Source of the DNA: Pigmentiphaga humi
GTDB lineage: Bacteria > Pseudomonadota > Gammaproteobacteria > Burkholderiales > Burkholderiaceae_B
NCBI RefSeq assembly: GCF_900606115.1
Contig: NZ_UWPJ01000013.1
Span: forward strand, 1 to 63,631
DNA: 63,631 nucleotides
Direction: 5' to 3'
Part shown: piece by piece, positions 1-8,991 of the stretch
How the letters are laid out: every line of letters begins with the position of its first letter
How positions within the stretch are numbered: position 1 is the stretch's first letter
Made by a program: the position numbers and the translations under genes
The notes under the pieces: generated by a model
Told to the model about the DNA's origin: nothing
Database searches by the model: none
The model's input: the letters and a program-made list of their open reading frames with translations, nothing else

Positions 1-18
1 CTTTAGGGGTGGGTTTCC

Positions 19-207
19 CTATCTCCTGTACCAGCCCATCCAGTACGAGAACAGGACGAACAGGAACAGCAGGACGGACAGGCTGATGCGCAGGGTCAGG
101 GCGCGGACCATGCGTTTGCTGTTGCCGGTGTCCCGCATCAGGAAGACCAGTGCCGAACCCAGACTGTAGAGTATGCCGATGAAGGCAATGGCGACGATGA
201 AGCGCAT
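19..207 (-). CDS. Twin transmembrane protein, DUF2909 family
   Basis: A 62-residue protein that is mostly two hydrophobic helices (about residues 1-25 and 37-58) joined by a short polar loop (RDTGNSKRMVRALT), as in the small DUF2909 inner-membrane proteins found beside cytochrome oxidase assembly genes. The reading frame runs further upstream, but the ATG at 207 is preceded by GGAGGA, while the extra N-terminal part is Pro/Arg/His-rich and looks non-coding. It is divergent from the SURF1 gene, with only about 40 bp between them. Its position suggests a role linked to cytochrome oxidase assembly, but its biochemical function is unknown. Confidence 0.8.
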   Translation of the reverse strand: MRFIVAIAFIGILYSLGSALVFLMRDTGNSKRMVRALTLRISLSVLLFLFVLFSYWMGWYRR

Positions 208-249
208 CAGGTATTTCCTCCTCCAAGATGGAATTATGGCAGGGGGCGG

Positions 250-1032
250 GTGCGGGCGGTGGCTGGGGTGAACCCGCCTGCCGCAGGTCCGCATCGGTCG
301 GGCCGGGTCTGGGTGGCGCTGGCGCTGCTGGCAGCGACCGTGGGCGTGACGGGGATGCTGGGCCGCTGGCAGTTGCACCGGGCGCAGGAAAAGCTGGCGA
401 CACTGGCCGAACTCGAAGCGGGCAGGGCGTTGCCGCCGCTGGTCCTGGATGCGGCCACGCCGCCGGCCGAGTTGAGGCCCTGGCGCCCGGCGATGGTGCG
501 CGGGCGATGGCTGGCCGATCGGACGGTGCTATTGGAGAACCGCATGTCGGCGGGCCGCCCGGGGTTCTGGGTGGTGACGCCGCTGGCGGTCGAGCAAGGC
601 GCTGCCGTAGCCGTGCTGCGAGGCTGGCTGCCCCGGCCGGTGCCGGACGGCCCGGTGCGGGTGCAGACGCCGCCGGGGCCGGTGGAAGTGAGCGGGGTGC
701 TGCTGGCCCGCGTTCCGCGCCTGCTGGACCTGGGCGCGCTGAGCGGCAGGCCGCAGGCGTGGCCCGAGCCGTGGCCGCAAGCGGACGGGGCGCCGCCGCG
801 GATGCAGAATCTCGATACCGGTGCCTACGGGCAGGCGGCAGGGTTGGCGCTGTTGCCCGCGGTGCTGGAGCAGACCGGCGCCCAGGCGGATGGCTTGCTG
901 CGGGAGTGGGCCGGTCCGCCGGTCAATGTGGATACGCATCGCGGCTACGCGTTGCAGTGGTTTTCGTTCGCGGCGATTGCCGCCATCGCTTTTGGAGTGC
1001 TTCTTGTCCGACATTTCCGCTCGACCCGTTGA
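250..1032 (+). CDS. SURF1-family cytochrome c oxidase assembly protein
   Basis: A 260-residue SURF1-like protein, needed in other bacteria for haem a insertion into aa3-type oxidase. It shows the SURF1 layout: an N-terminal membrane helix (about 19-37) followed by GRWQLHRAQEK, a periplasmic domain with the family stretch LLENRMSAGRPGFWVVTPL, and a C-terminal membrane helix (about 236-255) after GYALQWFSFA. The start is a GTG at 250; other in-frame GTGs lie a few codons downstream, so the start is uncertain by up to five residues. The end overlaps the next gene, consistent with one assembly operon continuing to ctaA, ctaB and SCO. Confidence 0.9.
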   Translation: MRAVAGVNPPAAGPHRSGRVWVALALLAATVGVTGMLGRWQLHRAQEKLATLAELEAGRALPPLVLDAATPPAELRPWRPAMVRGRWLADRTVLLENRMSAGRPGFWVVTPLAVEQGAAVAVLRGWLPRPVPDGPVRVQTPPGPVEVSGVLLARVPRLLDLGALSGRPQAWPEPWPQADGAPPRMQNLDTGAYGQAAGLALLPAVLEQTGAQADGLLREWAGPPVNVDTHRGYALQWFSFAAIAAIAFGVLLVRHFRSTR

Positions 1033-1651
1033 TGCCCGCCGGCCCGCGCCGCGCCGGCGCTCCCTGTTCGCGCTCTATGCCGTACTGCTGGTATGCGCCG
1101 CGCCGCTGGTGGCGGCGGCGCTGGTCTATTTCCTCGATTGGCGTCCCGACGGCGCAGGAACCAATTACGGCAGCCTGGTCGATCCGCAGCGGCCGGTGCC
1201 GCCGGCGGAACAATTGCAGCTGACCGACCTGGACGGCAGCGCCTTCGACCTGCGCAGCCTGACCGGCAAATGGGTGATGGTGAGCGCCGACAGCGGCGAC
1301 TGCGGCGACGAGTGCGCCAAGAAACTGTTCATCATGCGCCAGACGCACGCCAGCACCGGCAAGAACGTCGGCCGCATCGAGCGCGTATGGCTGATCCTGG
1401 ACGATGAACCGGTGCCGACCATCGTGATCCGGGCCTACGAAGGCGCGCACATGGTGCGGGCCAATGCCGAGCAGGTGGCGCGCTTCCTGGCGTTGCCGGA
1501 CGGCACGCGGCCTTCGGCGCAGGCGCTCAAGCAGCACATCTGGCTGATCGATCCGCGCAACAACCAGATGCTGCGCTTTCCCGAAAATCCGGATCCCCTG
1601 CGGCTGCGCGACGACATCGGCAAGCTGCTGCACGCGTCGCGCATCGGGTAG
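1004..1651 (+). CDS. Membrane-anchored SCO-like/thioredoxin-fold protein of the cytochrome oxidase cluster
   Basis: A 215-residue protein with one N-terminal membrane helix (about residues 22-43) and a periplasmic domain of thioredoxin/SCO-like pattern: a DLRSLTGKW strand-turn, then DCGDECAKKL, whose CxxxC pair (Cys-Gly-Asp-Glu-Cys) is where SCO proteins carry their copper or thiol pair, and late WLIDPRNNQMLRF. I chose the TTG at 1004 because GGAG lies six bases upstream and it overlaps the SURF1 end by 29 bases; another TTG lies at 992. The protein is usually annotated as hypothetical. A role in copper delivery or CuA-site thiol reduction is inferred from position and the CxxxC motif. Confidence 0.7.
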   Translation: MSDISARPVDARRPAPRRRSLFALYAVLLVCAAPLVAAALVYFLDWRPDGAGTNYGSLVDPQRPVPPAEQLQLTDLDGSAFDLRSLTGKWVMVSADSGDCGDECAKKLFIMRQTHASTGKNVGRIERVWLILDDEPVPTIVIRAYEGAHMVRANAEQVARFLALPDGTRPSAQALKQHIWLIDPRNNQMLRFPENPDPLRLRDDIGKLLHASRIG

Positions 1652-1656
1652 CGGAC

Positions 1657-2709
1657 ATGGCAACCCTGCAGACGCCCGGGGCGCGGGCCAGCCGCATCCG
1701 GGCACGTTACGCCAGGCTGGTGGCCGTAACGATGTTCCTGACTTTCGATCTGATCATGTTCGGCGCCTTCGTCCGCCTGACCGATTCTGGCCTGGGCTGT
1801 CCCGACTGGCCGGGCTGCTACGGCAACGCCTCGCCCATCGGCGCGCGGCACGACATCCACGCCGCCGCCACGGCCTTGCCGGACGGGCCGGTTACCCTGT
1901 CCAAGGCCTGGATAGAGATGATCCACCGCTATGCCGGCACCGTTCTGGGCATGCTGATCATCGCCATCGTCGTGATGGCGTGGCGGCATCGCAAGACGCT
2001 GGCGCAGTCGCCGCTCCTGGCCACCGTCATCCTGCCGGCGGTCTGCCTGCAAGGGGCGTTCGGCGCCTGGACGGTCACGCACCAGCTCATGCCTGTGGTC
2101 GTCACGGTCCACCTGCTGGGGGGCGTCAGCCTGCTGGCGCTGCTGACCTGGCTATCGGCTAGACAGACGACCCTCCCGCAAATCCCGCCGTCGGCCCGCA
2201 AATGGCGCGGCTATGCGGCGCTGGGCCTGGTGCTGCTCTACGCCCAACTGGCGCTCGGTGGGTGGGTGAGCACTAACTACGCTGCCTTGGCCTGCCTGGA
2301 CTTCCCCACTTGCCACGGGGAGTGGGTGCCGGACATGGATTTCCACGGCGGCTTTTCCATCCTGCGGGCGCTGGGCGAGCTGCCATCGGGCGAGATCATT
2401 TCGCAGAGCGCGTTGACGGCGATCCATTGGGTCCACCGCAATTTCGCGTTCGTCGTACTGATCTACCTGGGCTGGCTGGCGCTCAAGCTGCGCCGCTACG
2501 AGGGGCTGGCGGGTCCGTCGCGCGCGCTGCTGGCGATGCTCGGGGTGCAGCTCCTGACGGGGCTGACGAATATTTTCCTGCATTGGCCTATAGTGGTCGC
2601 CGTGCTGCATAACGGCGGGGCCGCCGTGCTGACCCTGCTTTGCGTTACGCTGATGGTCCGGCTCGGCCGTGCGCGCGCTGGGTCCGCGGACGGCATGCGC
2701 ACGATTTGA
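1657..2709 (+). CDS. ctaA: Haem A synthase (COX15/CtaA)
   Basis: A 350-residue polytopic membrane protein of the COX15/CtaA family, which oxidises the C8 methyl of haem O to make haem A. Diagnostic segments are [21 protein letters not shown] with the conserved Cys pair, EMIHRYAG with the first haem-ligand His, the second-half repeat [19 protein letters not shown], and [11 protein letters not shown] and VLHNGGAA with further haem-binding His residues. About eight hydrophobic helices are visible. It begins five bases after the SCO-like gene and its stop shares a base with the next start (TGATG), implying translational coupling with ctaB. Confidence 0.95.
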   Translation: MATLQTPGARASRIRARYARLVAVTMFLTFDLIMFGAFVRLTDSGLGCPDWPGCYGNASPIGARHDIHAAATALPDGPVTLSKAWIEMIHRYAGTVLGMLIIAIVVMAWRHRKTLAQSPLLATVILPAVCLQGAFGAWTVTHQLMPVVVTVHLLGGVSLLALLTWLSARQTTLPQIPPSARKWRGYAALGLVLLYAQLALGGWVSTNYAALACLDFPTCHGEWVPDMDFHGGFSILRALGELPSGEIISQSALTAIHWVHRNFAFVVLIYLGWLALKLRRYEGLAGPSRALLAMLGVQLLTGLTNIFLHWPIVVAVLHNGGAAVLTLLCVTLMVRLGRARAGSADGMRTI

Positions 2710-3623
2710 TGGGTTTTGGGTTTTTCATGGAAAGCATTAGTGTGTCCAACGTCGGTCTGCGGCTTCGCCAGTATTGGGTACTGACCAAGCCGCGCGTCAG
2801 CCAGCTCGCGGTGTTCTGCGCCGTGATCGGCATGTTCCTCGCCACGCCGGGCGTTCCGCCCTGGGGTACGGTGGTGGCCGCAACCGTGGGCATCTGGCTG
2901 CTGGCGGCGGCCGCTTTCGCGATCAACTGCCTGATCGAAGAGCAGATCGACGCCCGCATGGCCCGCACCGCCCACCGCCCATCGGCGCGCGGCGACATCG
3001 GCGCGCTGCAGATCATCGGCATGTCGGGCGTGGTCGGCGGCCTGGGCATGGCGATCCTCTATACCCTCGTGAACCCGCTCACGATGTGGCTGACCTTCGC
3101 CACCTTCGTCGGCTATGCGGTGATCTATACCATCATCCTCAAGCCTCGCACGCCGCAGAACATCGTGATCGGCGGTCTGTCCGGCGCGATGCCGCCGGCA
3201 TTGGGCTGGGCCGCCGTGGCCGACAGCGTGCCGGCCGAGGCCTGGTTGCTGGTGATGATCATCTTCGTCTGGACGCCGCCGCATTTCTGGGCGCTGGCCC
3301 TGTATCGCACGCGCGACTACGAGAAAGCCGGCCTGCCCATGCTGCCCATCACCCACGGCGCACAGGTCACCCGCCTGCACATCCTGCTGTATTCGGTGGC
3401 GCTGCTGGCGACCACCGTGCTGCCCTACGTGATCCGGATGAGCGGGATGTTCTACCTGGTATGCGCCGTGGCGCTGGGAGCGGTGTTCATCGGCTATGCC
3501 TGGAAACTTTATCGCCATTACAGCGACGAACTCTCACGCAAGCTGTTCCGTTATTCCATCCTGTACCTGGCGCTGCTGTTCGCCGCATTGCTGCTCGACC
3601 ATTGGCTGCCGGCCTGGACCTGA
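2709..3623 (+). CDS. ctaB: Protohaem IX farnesyltransferase (haem O synthase, COX10/CtaB)
   Basis: An integral membrane UbiA-superfamily prenyltransferase that adds a farnesyl group to haem B to make haem O, the substrate of the preceding haem A synthase. Seen motifs are [15 protein letters not shown] at the N-terminus, the first Asp-rich site [19 protein letters not shown], the conserved GALQIIG and [20 protein letters not shown], and [11 protein letters not shown] followed by the second polar loop with [10 protein letters not shown]. Nine or so hydrophobic helices are present. The ATG at 2709 overlaps the ctaA stop; an internal ATG at 2727 (protein starting MESISVSN) is an equally possible start, since neither has a strong ribosome binding site. 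Confidence 0.95.
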   Translation: MGFGFFMESISVSNVGLRLRQYWVLTKPRVSQLAVFCAVIGMFLATPGVPPWGTVVAATVGIWLLAAAAFAINCLIEEQIDARMARTAHRPSARGDIGALQIIGMSGVVGGLGMAILYTLVNPLTMWLTFATFVGYAVIYTIILKPRTPQNIVIGGLSGAMPPALGWAAVADSVPAEAWLLVMIIFVWTPPHFWALALYRTRDYEKAGLPMLPITHGAQVTRLHILLYSVALLATTVLPYVIRMSGMFYLVCAVALGAVFIGYAWKLYRHYSDELSRKLFRYSILYLALLFAALLLDHWLPAWT

Positions 3624-3672
3624 GCGCAGGCGACGCCAGCGCCGTTTTTCCTGGTTGCCACGAGGTTCCCGC

Positions 3673-4275
3673 ATGAGCGCAGATTTGTCCGTCTCCCGCC
3701 GTTTCGTCCTGCGCGCAGGCGCCGCCGCCGTTGCCGCCGCCATGCTGGCCGCGTGCCAGAAGCAGCCGTCGTTCAAAAGCACCGACGTCAGCGGCTCGGA
3801 CCTGGGCACCGATCTCTCCCTGGACGACTTCAACGGCAAGCCACGCAGCCTGCAGGATTTCAAAGGCAAGGCGCTGGTCGTGTTCTTCGGTTTCGCCCAG
3901 TGCCCGGACGTCTGCCCGACCGCCCTGGCCGACCTGGCCCAGGTCCGGGAACTGCTGGGTCCGGATCGCGACCGCCTGCAGGTCGTTTTCGTGACTGTCG
4001 ATCCCGAGCGCGATACGCCCGAGGTCCTGCGCCAATACGTCACCCAGTTCGATCCCGGCTTCCTCGCCCTGCGCGGCGACGACGTCGCCACCGCCCGCGT
4101 GGCCAAGTCCTTCAAGGTCTATTACGCCAAGGTTCCCGGCAAGGAGCCCGGCTCGTACACCATGGACCACACCGCCGGCCTCTACATCTACGATCCCCAA
4201 GGCCACCTGCGCCTGTTCGCCCGCCACACCGCCGGCCCCGAAGCGCTGGCCAGCGACATCCGCCAACTGCTGTAG
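3673..4275 (+). CDS. SCO1/SenC-family copper chaperone, lipoprotein
   Basis: A 200-residue SCO1/SenC/PrrC-family protein that matures the CuA centre of cytochrome c oxidase. The N-terminus carries a twin-arginine-like signal (SRRFVLRAG) ending in a lipobox (LAAC, Cys28), so it is probably a membrane-anchored lipoprotein. The copper-binding CxxxC is at about residues 77-81 in FGFAQCPDVCPTAL and the distal ligand His is in MDHTAGLYIYD. The ATG at 3673 has GAGG eight bases upstream; the longer upstream reading frame is an overlap with ctaB. It closes the oxidase assembly operon and is convergent with the MarR gene. Confidence 0.92.
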   Translation: MSADLSVSRRFVLRAGAAAVAAAMLAACQKQPSFKSTDVSGSDLGTDLSLDDFNGKPRSLQDFKGKALVVFFGFAQCPDVCPTALADLAQVRELLGPDRDRLQVVFVTVDPERDTPEVLRQYVTQFDPGFLALRGDDVATARVAKSFKVYYAKVPGKEPGSYTMDHTAGLYIYDPQGHLRLFARHTAGPEALASDIRQLL

Positions 4276-4300
4276 CCGCCATCTTTCCGGAAAGGGCGGC
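4275..4300. terminator. Candidate bidirectional hairpin between convergent genes
   Basis: A 6-bp GCCGCC/GGCGGC stem encloses a second CTTT/AAAG stem with a CCGG loop. It begins at the last base of the SCO stop codon and lies before the stop of the convergent MarR gene. There is no clear U-run on either strand, so it is a plausible but weak terminator. Confidence 0.4.
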
Positions 4301-4309
4301 GCGGCGGAT

Positions 4310-4903
4310 CTACTTCTTGCCGCGCGGGCCCGGCGCGGGTGGCGGCGGCGCGATCTCCATCATGTCGCCCCACTTCACTTCGGCCAGCACGCGCTCGGAA
4401 TTGAGCACCAGCGTCTTCATCGCGCGGGTGACGACGGTCAGCTCTTCGGCGGTGATGCCTTGGAACAGATGGTCGTTCACCTTGCGCACCAGCGGCGATA
4501 TGCGGGCGACCTCGGCCTCGCCGTTGGGCGAGAGCGAGACCAGCACGCTGCGGCCGTCGGCGTGGTTGGGGCGCTTGACCAGCAGCTTCTTGCGGATGAG
4601 CCGCCCGACCTCGGTCGTGACATGGGGCGCGGCCAGCCGCACATGCTCGGCGAGCTCGCGGATGGTGACGCCTTCCGCGCCCTGTTTGTAGGCCGTGCCC
4701 ATCAGCACCGCGAACTGGCTGCCGGTGAGCGTCATCGCCTTGCTGAACACTTCGCGGCAGGACATCAGGGCATCGAGCGCACGCACGATGCCGTAGATGC
4801 TTTCGCGAAAGACCTGGTCGGAACCGTTGTCGATGAACTCCCGCCGCGAGGTGGTGGCGGGGGGTTGGTAGGAAGCCGGTTTGGGACTGCGGGAAGTGCT
4901 CAT
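4310..4903 (-). CDS. MarR-family transcriptional regulator
   Basis: A 197-residue winged-helix regulator. The DNA-binding region is recognisable at about residues 70-140: ALTGSQFAVLMG-like first helix (seen as TLTGSQFAVLMG), VTIRELAEHVRLAAPHVTTEVGRLIRKKLLVKRPN as recognition helix and turn, and DGRSVLVSLSPNGEAE as the wing. The C-terminus is Pro-rich and basic (PPPPAPGPRGKK). It is divergent from the HpaB-like monooxygenase, and the roughly 450-bp space between them holds a perfect palindrome over a strong promoter, so it most likely represses that gene and responds to an aromatic acid. The ligand is unknown. Confidence 0.9.
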   Translation of the reverse strand: MSTSRSPKPASYQPPATTSRREFIDNGSDQVFRESIYGIVRALDALMSCREVFSKAMTLTGSQFAVLMGTAYKQGAEGVTIRELAEHVRLAAPHVTTEVGRLIRKKLLVKRPNHADGRSVLVSLSPNGEAEVARISPLVRKVNDHLFQGITAEELTVVTRAMKTLVLNSERVLAEVKWGDMMEIAPPPPAPGPRGKK

Positions 4904-5242
4904 TCGAGACTGGGCGTCAACATTCGAAAAGGGGCTGCCGGACCGGCCGGCGCTCGCGCGCGGCCGGTCCGGCGCGCCGAAGCATGTTTATACCAGCTAT
5001 GCCTTTTCAGGTGGCGCGGGTCCCGGGCGGCTTCGTATCCGATCGTCGCCCCGGTCCTGGGGAACGCCTCGACGCCGGGACGCAGCCTCCCGGGCTGGTC
5101 ATGCAGGAGGCAATGCCGGCAAAGACTCCCGCCGTGACGCTTGATTAGTTACATTTTGTATATAAAACATGAATATAATTGGGCGGCTGCACGCCTTGGA
5201 GAAGCCATGTCGAAGAATGCGTGGCAACTTGGGCGAAACCGG

Positions 5243-5290
5243 TTGACACCCGCCAATTTAATTACATAATATACATACATTATGTATGTA
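5243..5290 (+). promoter_or_regulatory. Sigma-70-like promoter overlapped by a perfect MarR-type operator
   Basis: TTGACA at 5243-5248 and TAATAT at 5267-5272, spaced 18 bp, form a near-consensus promoter for the HpaB-like gene 69 bp downstream. The last base of the -10 box starts a perfect inverted repeat TACATACAT-T-ATGTATGTA (5272-5290), exactly where a repressor would block open complex formation. The AT-rich character stands out sharply from the flanking GC-rich DNA. The remaining 4904-5358 spacer also holds an imperfect palindrome at about 5151-5170 (ACATTTTGTATATAAAACAT), which may serve the divergent MarR promoter; I see no gene in it. Confidence 0.75.
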
Positions 5291-5358
5291 AATCGCTGGC
5301 GGATTCAGTGGCTTGCATATCTTCCGATGCTTACCGAGTGACCTGTGGAGACCTCTCA

Positions 5359-6879
5359 ATGAATGCCCAATCCAAGCGCGAGATGACCAATCTGGAGCCG
5401 CGTCCGTCCAGCAGCCAGGCCGGCGGGTTGCGCCCCGGCGATGAATATCTGCGTTCGTTGAACGACGGCCGCGCGGTCTACATGGACGGCCAGCTGGTCA
5501 AGGACGTGACCCGCCATCCGGCCTTCGCGGCTTCTGCCCGGTCCGCGGCCCGCCTGTTCGATACCGCCGCCGATCCGTCGCTGCGCGAACGCATGACTTT
5601 CGTGTCTCCGAGCAGCGGCAACCCGGTGCTGCGCGCCTACCAGATTCCCCGGACCCATGCCGACCTGAAAGCCAAGCGCCTGGCGTCGGAGACCTGGTCC
5701 GAAGGCAGCTTCGGCATGATCGGCCGCACGCCGGATCACGTGGCGGGCTTCTTCACGGGCTATGCCGCCGTGCCGGAAGTATTCGCCGCGGGCGGCCAGC
5801 AGTTCGCCGACAACGTGGTCGGCTTCTACGAACACCTGCGCGAGAACCATCTGTGGGCCACCTACGCCATCGTGCCGCCGCAGATCGACCGCAGCAAGCC
5901 GGCGCACAAGCAGACCGATCCCACGCTGTATGCGGGCGTGGTCAAAGAGCGCGACGACGGCATCGTGATCTCGGGTGCGCAGCAGCTGGCCACCGCGGGC
6001 GTGCTGTCCGATTATCTCTACCTGAGCTGCATTCATCCCCTGCAGCCGGGCGACGAGAACTATGCCATCGGCGTGGCCCTGCCCATGAACGCTCCCGGCA
6101 TGAAGCTGTATCCGCGGCGTTCGTTCGCGCTGCAGGCCGCCAACTCGTTCGACTACCCGCTCAGCAGCCGCTTCGACGAAACGGATTGCTTCGTGGTGTT
6201 CAAGGATGTGTTCGTGCCCTGGGAGCACGTTTTCATCTACCGCAACACCCAGGTCTGCCGCGACCAGTGGTGGAGAACGCCGTCGCATGCGTATGGCAAC
6301 CTGCAGGCGCAGGCCCGCTACGCCACCAAGCTGCGCTTCATGATGGGCCTGGCCAAGCGCATGAACGAGATGACCGGCAACGACGCCCACCCCCAAGTAC
6401 AGGTGCAGATGGGCGAGATGGCCGCCCAGGTGCAGCTGGTCGAGTCCATGCTCGAGGCGCAGGAAACCCGCGCCACGATCGACGCCAAGGGCGTGGTATG
6501 GCCGTGCGCCAAGTCGCTCTACGCGATCATGGCGCTGCAATCCGAGATGAATCCGCGCATGATCGACATGATCCGCGAACTGACCGGCGCCGCCATGATC
6601 TCGCTGCCGTCGTCGCTGCAGGACCTGGAAAGCCCCGAGACTGCCGGGGACATCGAGCGCTACATGCGTTCGGCCAACTCGGATGCCCGCTCGCGCATCG
6701 CGCTCATGCGCATGGCCTGGGACTTCATCGGCACCGAGTTCGGCAACCGCAGCCAGCAGTACGAGAAGTTCTACGGCGGCGCGTCGTTCCTGGTGAAGCA
6801 GAACATGTACCGCTCCTACGACTTCGCGCGCGGCACCGCCATGGTGGACGCCGCCTTGAATCTGCCGCCGGAACTGTAA
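5359..6879 (+). CDS. HpaB-family flavin-dependent monooxygenase, large component
   Basis: A 506-residue protein of the 4-hydroxyphenylacetate 3-hydroxylase (HpaB/PvcC) family, the oxygenase of two-component systems that ortho-hydroxylate phenolic substrates using reduced FAD supplied by a separate reductase. Seen are the acyl-CoA-dehydrogenase-like N-terminal helical domain, the flavin-binding middle domain (WATYAIVPPQIDRSKPA, GVVKERDDGIVISGAQQLATAG), the FKDVFVPWEHVFIYRN turn, and the C-terminal helical bundle ending in YEKFYGGASFLVKQNMYRSYDF. The ATG at 5359 has GTGGAG eight bases upstream; the extra upstream frame overlaps promoter DNA. It is followed by a flavin reductase gene. The true substrate cannot be read from sequence. 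Confidence 0.92.
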   Translation: MNAQSKREMTNLEPRPSSSQAGGLRPGDEYLRSLNDGRAVYMDGQLVKDVTRHPAFAASARSAARLFDTAADPSLRERMTFVSPSSGNPVLRAYQIPRTHADLKAKRLASETWSEGSFGMIGRTPDHVAGFFTGYAAVPEVFAAGGQQFADNVVGFYEHLRENHLWATYAIVPPQIDRSKPAHKQTDPTLYAGVVKERDDGIVISGAQQLATAGVLSDYLYLSCIHPLQPGDENYAIGVALPMNAPGMKLYPRRSFALQAANSFDYPLSSRFDETDCFVVFKDVFVPWEHVFIYRNTQVCRDQWWRTPSHAYGNLQAQARYATKLRFMMGLAKRMNEMTGNDAHPQVQVQMGEMAAQVQLVESMLEAQETRATIDAKGVVWPCAKSLYAIMALQSEMNPRMIDMIRELTGAAMISLPSSLQDLESPETAGDIERYMRSANSDARSRIALMRMAWDFIGTEFGNRSQQYEKFYGGASFLVKQNMYRSYDFARGTAMVDAALNLPPEL

Positions 6880-6926
6880 TCGCCACGGGCCCCGCCGGCG
6901 CGGCGGGGCCCCGACTGGAAGAGCCC

Positions 6927-7487
6927 ATGAATACGCCCGACGGTTTCAATTCGACGTTCGACAGCCGGCAATTCCGCAACGCCCTGGGCATGTTCGCCAC
7001 CGGCGTGGCGGTGGTGGCCTGCGTGGCCGATGACGGCACTCCGCTGGCCAGCACGGTGAGTTCGTTCAATTCGGTGTCGCTGGATCCGCCGCTGGTGCTC
7101 TTCAGCCTGGCCAACTCGGCGCTGTCGCTGAAGTCATGGCTGAACACGCCGCACTATACGGTCAGCCTGTTGCACACCGACCAGGCCGACTTGTCGAATC
7201 GCTTCGCCAAGGCGGGGTCCGACAAGTGGCAGGGCGTGCGGCCGGTTCGCGGTCCGTCGACCGGCTTGCCGCTATTGCCCAACGCGCTGGCCTGGTTCGA
7301 GTGCGCGGCCTACGGGCAGCACGACGGCGGCGACCACACCATCATGGTGGGCCGCGTGCTGTCTTTCCGCACGCGCCAGCTGTCCGACGACCAGCCGCTG
7401 GTGTTCTACAAGGGCCGCTACCGGAGGCTTGCGCAAGAGGCGGAGCCGGTCGCGGCCGACGACGGGCTCTACCTGCACGCCTGGTAG
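6927..7487 (+). CDS. Flavin reductase (HpaC-like) component of the monooxygenase
   Basis: A 186-residue flavin reductase-like (FMN-binding split-barrel) protein that uses NAD(P)H to reduce free flavin for the preceding oxygenase. Typical segments are FRNALGMFATGVAVVACV, LASTVSSFNSVSLDPPLVLFSLANS with the flavin-binding Ser/Asn, FECAAYGQHDGGDHTIMVGRVL with the conserved GDH, and PLVFYKGRYRRL at the C-terminus. The ATG at 6927 has GGAAGAG upstream. It lies 47 bp after the oxygenase gene and is closed by a strong hairpin, so the two form a bicistronic unit. Confidence 0.92.
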   Translation: MNTPDGFNSTFDSRQFRNALGMFATGVAVVACVADDGTPLASTVSSFNSVSLDPPLVLFSLANSALSLKSWLNTPHYTVSLLHTDQADLSNRFAKAGSDKWQGVRPVRGPSTGLPLLPNALAWFECAAYGQHDGGDHTIMVGRVLSFRTRQLSDDQPLVFYKGRYRRLAQEAEPVAADDGLYLHAW

Positions 7488-7507
7488 GCCGGATCGCCGG
7501 GTGAACG

Positions 7508-7543
7508 CAGAAAGGCCGGCTCTTCGCGGAGCCGGCCTTTCTG
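7508..7543. terminator. Strong bidirectional terminator hairpin
   Basis: Perfect 15-bp inverted repeat (7508-7522 and 7529-7543) with a 6-base loop, arm sequence CAGAAAGGCCGGCTC. It lies between the flavin reductase (+) and the UbiD-family gene (-). The A-rich and T-rich ends of the stem provide short U-tracts for both directions. Confidence 0.85.
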
Positions 7544-7555
7544 CCGTGCGCGCCC

Positions 7556-8977
7556 TCAGCCGCGCAGCAGGTCCAGCCACTTGTCCTCGACCGCGCGGCG
7601 CTCCTGGACGTCCAGGGCCGAAGGGATCGGGAACTGCTCGCGCCAGACGTAGGGCCGGGTGGCATCGAGGATGAGCTTCGAGTTGGAGCTCACCCCCAGC
7701 TCCTTCAGCGCCGGCGGTATGCGCGGATCGAGCGCGGAGCTCCAGCCATTGCGCAGGATGTCCACCGATTCGCTCGGTTCGCAGCGCGTGGCGACGGCCC
7801 ACATCACCTCGTTCAGGTTGGACGGGTCGATGTCCTCGTCCACCACCACGACCAGGCGGCCCATGTAGGCGTTGCCGGCCGCCACCATGGCGGCGCGGCG
7901 CGCGTGGCCGTCGTAGCGCTGCTTGAGCGCCACCACCGTCATCAGCGAGGACATGTGCTGCCAGATACCGGTGATGTCGCTCACGCCGGCGGCCGTCAGG
8001 CTGGCCCACATGCCGCCCACCCGCATCGGCACGCCGACGTGGAAGTGGGGCGGCTTGAGCGGCGGCGAACCGAGCAGGATGGGATCGTCTCGATAGTGCA
8101 GGCCGAGCACCTCCATGACCGGCGCCGGCCGTTTGTCGTCGGCGTAATAGCCGGTGAATTCGGCGAACGGCCCTTCTTCCAGGGCGTCCGTGCTCATCGG
8201 CAACAGTTCGCCTTCCAGCACGATCTCGGCATCGGCGGGGATCGGCAGGCCGGTGACGGGCCCCGGACACACCGCCAGGGGCTCGCCCCGGATCGCGCCG
8301 GCGAACTCCAGTTCGCTCGCGCCCAGCGGCAGAGATTCGAAACCCGCCATGAACAAGGCCGGATCGCCGCCGTTGACCACGGCCAGCGGGCACGGCCGGC
8401 CACGGTCCCAATACTTCCTGGCGATCACCGCCCCGTGCCGCCCCATGTGGTCGAACTGCACGGTCACGCGGCGCGGGCCGTGCACCTGCACCCGGTAGAT
8501 CGAGGCATTGATCCAGCCGGTATCGGGATCGCGCATGACGACGATGCTGCCCGCGCCGATGTAGGGGCCGCCGTCCTGCCGATGCCAGACCGGCGCGGGA
8601 ATGGCGGTGACGTCGACCGCGTCGCCGGTCAGGCTGTGCTCGAAGCAGCGGCCGTCCGCCGTTTCCGCCGGCGCCAGCATGCGCAGCGCCTGGCGCTTCT
8701 TCAGCCACGCCTCGAGTATTTCCAGCGGCCGCTGGCGCGGATCCAGGCGCAATGCCAGGGCCGAGCGCTGCGGCGTCATCAGCGGGTTGCTGAACACGCG
8801 GAAGCCGGGCTCATGCCCGGGGATGTGGTCGAACAGCAGCGCGGGCGGCACCGGCATCCCCGCCGCCACTTCGGTCACGGCGCCGATCTCGCCGTTCTTG
8901 TCGGCTTCGCGAACGTGCCGCAGCTGCCCCAGCTTGTCCACTTCGGCGATGAAGCCGCGCAGATCCGTAAACGTCAT
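7556..8977 (-). CDS. UbiD-family prenylated-FMN-dependent decarboxylase
   Basis: A 473-residue UbiD-family protein, a class that reversibly decarboxylates aromatic or alpha,beta-unsaturated acids using prenylated FMN made by UbiX. Family features are the N-terminal DLRGFIAEVDKLGQL, RCFEHSLTGDAVDVTAIPAP, the cofactor/metal region INASIYRVQVHGPRRVTVQF, ALEEGPFAEFTGYYADD carrying the catalytic Glu region, and VVVDEDIDPSNLNEVMWAV. The ATG at 8977 has AAGGA five bases upstream and lies 14 bp after the Bug gene, so the two are cotranscribed. No UbiX partner is in the window. With the convergent HpaB/HpaC-like pair it suggests catabolism of a phenolic acid; the substrate is not determinable here. 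Confidence 0.88.
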   Translation of the reverse strand: MTFTDLRGFIAEVDKLGQLRHVREADKNGEIGAVTEVAAGMPVPPALLFDHIPGHEPGFRVFSNPLMTPQRSALALRLDPRQRPLEILEAWLKKRQALRMLAPAETADGRCFEHSLTGDAVDVTAIPAPVWHRQDGGPYIGAGSIVVMRDPDTGWINASIYRVQVHGPRRVTVQFDHMGRHGAVIARKYWDRGRPCPLAVVNGGDPALFMAGFESLPLGASELEFAGAIRGEPLAVCPGPVTGLPIPADAEIVLEGELLPMSTDALEEGPFAEFTGYYADDKRPAPVMEVLGLHYRDDPILLGSPPLKPPHFHVGVPMRVGGMWASLTAAGVSDITGIWQHMSSLMTVVALKQRYDGHARRAAMVAAGNAYMGRLVVVVDEDIDPSNLNEVMWAVATRCEPSESVDILRNGWSSALDPRIPPALKELGVSSNSKLILDATRPYVWREQFPIPSALDVQERRAVEDKWLDLLRG

Positions 8978-8991
8978 GACGGTCCTTCCGT